From contig CBDCSK010000004.1 in the NCBI GenBank assembly GCA_965221605.1, positions 62,001 to 126,000 of the forward strand: a stretch of 64,000 nucleotides of DNA. Reading direction: 5' to 3'. Every line of letters starts with the position of its first letter. Position 1 is the first letter of the stretch. The notes under the pieces were generated by a model. The model did not search any database and had not been told where the DNA came from. It worked only from the letters and a program-made list of their open reading frames with translations. Both the position numbers and the translations under genes were made by a program. The DNA comes from Aldehydirespirator sp965221605. Its GTDB lineage: Bacteria; Actinomycetota; Acidimicrobiia; Acidimicrobiales; Aldehydirespiratoraceae. Of the stretch, positions 60,403-64,000 are shown piece after piece.

Positions 60403-60489
60403 CAGTCACGCCCAGGGTCGGGTCGTCCCGGCCCGGAGGACGCTCGGGGTTCACAAGGCTGTCGGGCGTCACTGGTAGCGTCACAATCC

Positions 60490-62976
60490 ATGGCCGGCAA
60501 GGACGCCAAGAGCTCCGGTAGCACCTCAAACGGGCCGAAGCGGACCAAGAAGGGCTCGCCGCGGGGCTCGGCCGCGGTGGGCTCGGTGGTTCGGCGTTAT
60601 CGCCGCGACATCTGGGGCTTGGCCTCCATCGTGGCCGGCCTGATCGTGGCCGGAAGCGTCTGGTTCGCAGCCGCAGGACCGGTGGGCGAGCAGATCGATC
60701 GGGCCCTGGCCGCGGGGTTCGGTCTGGTGCGCTCCGCCCTGCCCGTCGGGCTGGCCGCGATGGGAGCGGCCGCAATCTGGGGCGGCCGTCGTGGCGATCC
60801 CGCCAGGAGCGCAACCGATGGCGGCGACGGAACCGGGGCCACCCGACGGGGCGACGTAGGACCCGTTGAGAGATCCGACTCTGCGGCCCGGATGGTGCTG
60901 GGCGGTGTGCTGTTGCTGGTGTCGTCCACGGGTTTGCTGCATCTGGCCAGGGGCCGCCCCGGCCTGGGCGACGGCGTGGAGGAGCTCGGCGCGGCGGGCG
61001 GTGCGCTGGGTGTCGCCACCGGCGGTTTCCTGCACGCCTGGACTGCTGCTTGGGGCTCTGTGCTGCTGCTCGTGTTCGTGGGGCTCGTCGGCCTCATCGT
61101 CGTCACCGGGCTCACTGTGCGATCGGCGCTGGTGGCGCTGGCGGCCGCGCTCCGCCCGGCGTGGCGACTGCTGCGGTCCCTGGTGGTGAGCCTGTTCAGC
61201 GACATCAAGGAAGCCCCCGCCGACCGCGAGGCGACCGGCCTTCCCTCCTTCGGGCATCCCGAGGGCTCACCGTCGGGGGTGGACCCCGATTCGAGCGACG
61301 CCGCCATGGACGACGAGCCGCCGCCGGCGGAGCCCGAGCCGTCTCCTGAGACGGAAGTGGTTGCTGCGCCCGCCGATCCCGCCAAGGCCCTGGCGGCGGG
61401 CGCGGGCCCGAAGCGGCGCAACGGCCCGTCCAAGTGGAGGCTGCCGGCCACCAAGACCCTCACCGTGACGCCCTCGCGGCAGATCGACAAGGCTGCCGTG
61501 GCCGAGCGGGGCCAGCTCCTGCAAGCGACCCTCGCACGTTTCGACGTGCCCACGATCCTGCTGGAGCCGGTGGTCGGGCCGACCGTCACCCGCTTCGTGC
61601 TGGAGCTGGAAGAGGGCGTCAAGGTGTCCAAGCTCGAGAGCCTGCGCAAGGACATCGCCTACGCCATGGCCTCGCCCGACGTGCGCATCCTGGCCCCGAT
61701 CCCGGGCCGGCGCGCCATCGGCGTGGAGGTCCCGAACCTCGACCGCCACATAGTGCGGCTCGGCGATGTCCTGCGATCACCGGAGGCACGCGCCGCGGAG
61801 CATCCCTTGGAGGTGGCCATCGGCCGGGACATCAACGGCCAGTCCGTGATGATGAACCTGGCCACCACGCCCCACCTGCTGATCGCCGGGGCGACCGGGG
61901 CCGGCAAGTCGTCGTGCCTCAACTCGATGATCACCTCGGTGCTGATGCGGTCCACGCCCGACGATGTGCGCATGATCCTGGTCGACCCCAAGCGGGTGGA
62001 GATGGGCCAGTACGACCGCGTCCCTCACCTCCTCACCGCTCCGGTCACCGACCCCCGCAAGGCGGCCAACGCGCTGAGTTGGGCCGTGCGGGAGATGGAG
62101 CGGCGCTACGACCTGCTTCACGAGACCGGCTTCCGGGACATCACCGGCTACAACGGCGCGGTCGACGAGGACGCCCTGGACCCGCCGCCCGGGGCGAGGG
62201 ACGCCGGCGGCGAGCCGCTGCGGTACCAGCGGCTGCCGTTCGTGCTCCTGGTGGTGGACGAGCTGGCCGACCTGATGATGGTGGCCGCCAGGGACGTGGA
62301 GGAGTCGATCGCCCGGATCGCCCAGATGGCTCGCGCCGTCGGCATCCATCTGGTGATCGCCACCCAGAGGCCGTCGGTCAACATCATCACCGGGGTGATC
62401 AAGGCCAACATCCCGGCCCGGCTGGCGTTCGCGGTGGCGAGCCTGACCGACTCGCGGGTCATCCTCGACCAGCCCGGCGCCGAGCGGCTGGTGGGCCAGG
62501 GCGACATGCTGTGGCTCGGGCCCTCGTCGTCGACGCCGCACCGCATCCAGGGCTGCTGGGTGACCGAGGACGAGGTCCGCGCCGTGGTGGGGCACTGGGT
62601 GGATCAGGCGCCCGATTTCGACGACGATCCGTCGGTCTCCACCGACGGACCGGCCGGAGGTGAGTCCGGTGGCCGGCTCCAGCCGGGGCCCGACCTGGGC
62701 GGGGCGCCCATAATGCCGGCGAGCATCACAGACGCTCCTCCTCCGGCGGATTCCGACGACGGTGATGAACTGCTCGAAGCGGCCATGGCGCTGGTGGTCG
62801 AGACCCAGCTGGGCTCCACCTCGATGCTCCAGCGTCGCCTGCGGGTCGGCTTCGCGAGAGCGGGACGGATCATGGATCTGCTCGAACAGCGCGGGGTGGT
62901 CGGCCCGTCGACCGGTTCGAAGGCCCGCGACGTCCTGATCACTCCCGAGGAGTTCGAGGGCCGGCAGGCCGGCTGA
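60490..62976 (+). CDS. ftsK: DNA translocase FtsK
   Basis: An 828-residue FtsK/SpoIIIE. The N-terminal part has four or so membrane helices (ASIVAGLIVAGSVWFAAAG, MVLGGVLLLVSSTGLLHLA, SVLLLVFVGLVGLIVVTGLT). A Pro/Glu-rich linker leads to the motor with Walker A LIAGATGAGKSSCLNSMI (about residue 467), LLVVDELADLMM (Walker B) and VIATQRPSVNIITG. The C-terminal gamma winged helix (LLEAAMALVVETQLGSTSML, RIMDLLEQRGVVGP) reads KOPS. TAGCGT lies eight bases before the ATG (leaderless pattern). Confidence 0.96.
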   Translation: MAGKDAKSSGSTSNGPKRTKKGSPRGSAAVGSVVRRYRRDIWGLASIVAGLIVAGSVWFAAAGPVGEQIDRALAAGFGLVRSALPVGLAAMGAAAIWGGRRGDPARSATDGGDGTGATRRGDVGPVERSDSAARMVLGGVLLLVSSTGLLHLARGRPGLGDGVEELGAAGGALGVATGGFLHAWTAAWGSVLLLVFVGLVGLIVVTGLTVRSALVALAAALRPAWRLLRSLVVSLFSDIKEAPADREATGLPSFGHPEGSPSGVDPDSSDAAMDDEPPPAEPEPSPETEVVAAPADPAKALAAGAGPKRRNGPSKWRLPATKTLTVTPSRQIDKAAVAERGQLLQATLARFDVPTILLEPVVGPTVTRFVLELEEGVKVSKLESLRKDIAYAMASPDVRILAPIPGRRAIGVEVPNLDRHIVRLGDVLRSPEARAAEHPLEVAIGRDINGQSVMMNLATTPHLLIAGATGAGKSSCLNSMITSVLMRSTPDDVRMILVDPKRVEMGQYDRVPHLLTAPVTDPRKAANALSWAVREMERRYDLLHETGFRDITGYNGAVDEDALDPPPGARDAGGEPLRYQRLPFVLLVVDELADLMMVAARDVEESIARIAQMARAVGIHLVIATQRPSVNIITGVIKANIPARLAFAVASLTDSRVILDQPGAERLVGQGDMLWLGPSSSTPHRIQGCWVTEDEVRAVVGHWVDQAPDFDDDPSVSTDGPAGGESGGRLQPGPDLGGAPIMPASITDAPPPADSDDGDELLEAAMALVVETQLGSTSMLQRRLRVGFARAGRIMDLLEQRGVVGPSTGSKARDVLITPEEFEGRQAG

Positions 62977-62980
62977 GCGG

Positions 62981-63928
62981 ATGCTGCTCGGTCTCGTCTA
63001 CTCGATCGTCGGCTTGGTCGTGCTGTCGCTGGCCGCCGACCAGTTCGTGCGGGGGGCGGCCCGGTTGGCCGTCGTGCTGCGGATGGCGCCCATCGTGGTG
63101 GGCGCCGTCGTGGTGGGTTTCGGTACCAGTGCGCCCGAGATGCTCGTGTCGGGGGTGGCGGCAGCCAACGGACGCCTCGACATCGGCGTGGGCAACATCA
63201 TCGGCTCCAACGTGGCCAACATCTCCCTGGTGCTCGGCGCGGCGTCGTTCGTGGCGGTCGTGCCCGTCAGCCGCTCCGTGGTGAGGAGGGACGCCGCGGT
63301 CTCGGTGGCGGCGGTGGCGATATTCGGGCTGCTCGTGCAGGGCGAACTCAACCGCCTGGAGGGCGCGCTGCTGCTGGCCGCCCTGTGCGCCTGGTTCGTT
63401 CTGGTCCTCCGCGGGGCCCGCACCACCGACCCCGGAGCGGACATGGACGATCTCTCAGAGCTCGTCGGCGAGGATCCTCCCGCCCTCGGAATAGAGACGC
63501 TGCGAACCGTGGTGGCGCTCGCCCTGGTTGCCGGCTCGGCCTACGTCCTCGTGGAGGGCGCCGAGCGGGTAGCTGACGCGCTCAACCTCTCGGGGGGCTT
63601 CGTCGGCTACACCATGGTGGCCGTCGGCACCTCCGCACCCGAACTGGTCACGGCGGTGGTCGCGGCCCGGCAGCGCGAGACCGAGCTGCTGGTGGGAAAC
63701 CTGCTGGGAAGCAACGTGTTCAACTCCCTGGCCGTGGGCGGCGTAATCAGCCTGGTCGGACCCGGCTCGGTCGGCGATGTCACGCTCCAGACCCTCGGTT
63801 CGCTGATGATGGTGGTGATCTGCGCGGTGAGCTGGGTGGCCATGGTCATCGGCCACCGGGTCAGCCGCATCGACGGGATTGTGCTGCTCGGTCTCTGGGT
63901 GGTGAGCATCGCGCTGCTCGCCGGCTGA
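62981..63928 (+). CDS. Calcium/sodium antiporter (CaCA family)
   Basis: A 315-residue membrane protein with two inverted repeats of five helices. The alpha-1 motif is VGFGTSAPEMLVSGVAAANG with GNIIGSNVANISLVLG, and alpha-2 is VAVGTSAPELVTAVVAARQR with GNLLGSNVFNSLAVGG. These bind the exchanged cations. It starts four bases after ftsK, so the two are co-transcribed. Confidence 0.93.
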   Translation: MLLGLVYSIVGLVVLSLAADQFVRGAARLAVVLRMAPIVVGAVVVGFGTSAPEMLVSGVAAANGRLDIGVGNIIGSNVANISLVLGAASFVAVVPVSRSVVRRDAAVSVAAVAIFGLLVQGELNRLEGALLLAALCAWFVLVLRGARTTDPGADMDDLSELVGEDPPALGIETLRTVVALALVAGSAYVLVEGAERVADALNLSGGFVGYTMVAVGTSAPELVTAVVAARQRETELLVGNLLGSNVFNSLAVGGVISLVGPGSVGDVTLQTLGSLMMVVICAVSWVAMVIGHRVSRIDGIVLLGLWVVSIALLAG

Positions 63929-63951
63929 CCGGTTGCGAGGGTGACGCGCTC

Positions 63952-64000
63952 ATGAGGCGGCTCGGCTCCACCGTCCTGTCACTGGCCTGCGTCGCCCTCC
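63952..64000 (+). CDS. Start of a secreted or lipoprotein gene, cut by the window edge
   Basis: ATG at 63952 opens MRRLGSTVLSLACVAL, a short positively charged start plus hydrophobic run, as in signal peptides. A GAGGGTG stretch precedes it. Only 16 codons are visible. Confidence 0.5.
   Translation, partial: MRRLGSTVLSLACVAL

Overview
The window is GC-rich chromosomal DNA with actinobacterial traits and most resembles an Acidimicrobiia-type bacterium (inference, moderate confidence). Supporting traits are the ImuA-ImuB-DnaE2 mutasome, the rpsO-pnp-dapB-SURF1-dapA-RNase J-ftsK housekeeping block, many type III CoA-transferases and LLM flavoenzymes, and many starts preceded by a TANNNT box 6-8 bases upstream of the initiation codon, the signature of leaderless transcripts. 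No rRNA or tRNA gene was found.

Layout. 1-2.2 kb: a cut-off amidohydrolase, an unknown protein and a HAD-like 5'-nucleotidase relative, all on the minus strand. 2.4-14.1 kb: a catabolic and uptake region with a ThDP enzyme, a GntR regulator, an NMT1/SsuA-type ABC importer whose binding protein has a His/Asp-rich linker, an LLM oxidoreductase, an enamidase-like amidohydrolase, two CaiB-type CoA-transferases and an M20 hydrolase. 14.2-23.8 kb: a defence island with VapBC, the DISARM core drmA-drmB-drmC without a methyltransferase in the window, a two-gene toxin-antitoxin-like cassette and an IS256-family element. 23.9-26.1 kb: a GH3 glycosidase. 26.2-32.4 kb: dnaE2, imuB and imuA, with SOS-box-like sites at dnaE2 and imuA, and a HicB-like gene lying between imuB and dnaE2. 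32.5-42.0 kb: an alpha/beta hydrolase, an oligopeptide-type binding lipoprotein, a D-aminoacylase-like amidohydrolase, an SDR, and an acyl-CoA ligase operon. That operon includes an ArsC-like gene with an in-frame TGA exactly at the catalytic cysteine position, followed by a SECIS-like hairpin; this is a probable selenoprotein. 42.0-43.0 kb: one intact and one decayed retropepsin-like gene. 43.1-53.1 kb: a complete type I-C CRISPR-Cas locus with 26 full repeats, one degenerate terminal repeat and an internal ribosome-binding site in cas8c that would produce Cas11c. 53.3-64.0 kb: the housekeeping block.

How the parts work together. The 2.4-14 kb genes suggest import and ring opening of a cyclic amide or N-heterocycle, then CoA-dependent breakdown (inference). 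Two separate defence regions protect the genome, and the mutasome provides damage-inducible mutagenesis. The Sec-ArsC gene sits between an acyl-CoA ligase and a ferredoxin/ferredoxin reductase pair, suggesting a redox link, but its substrate is unknown.
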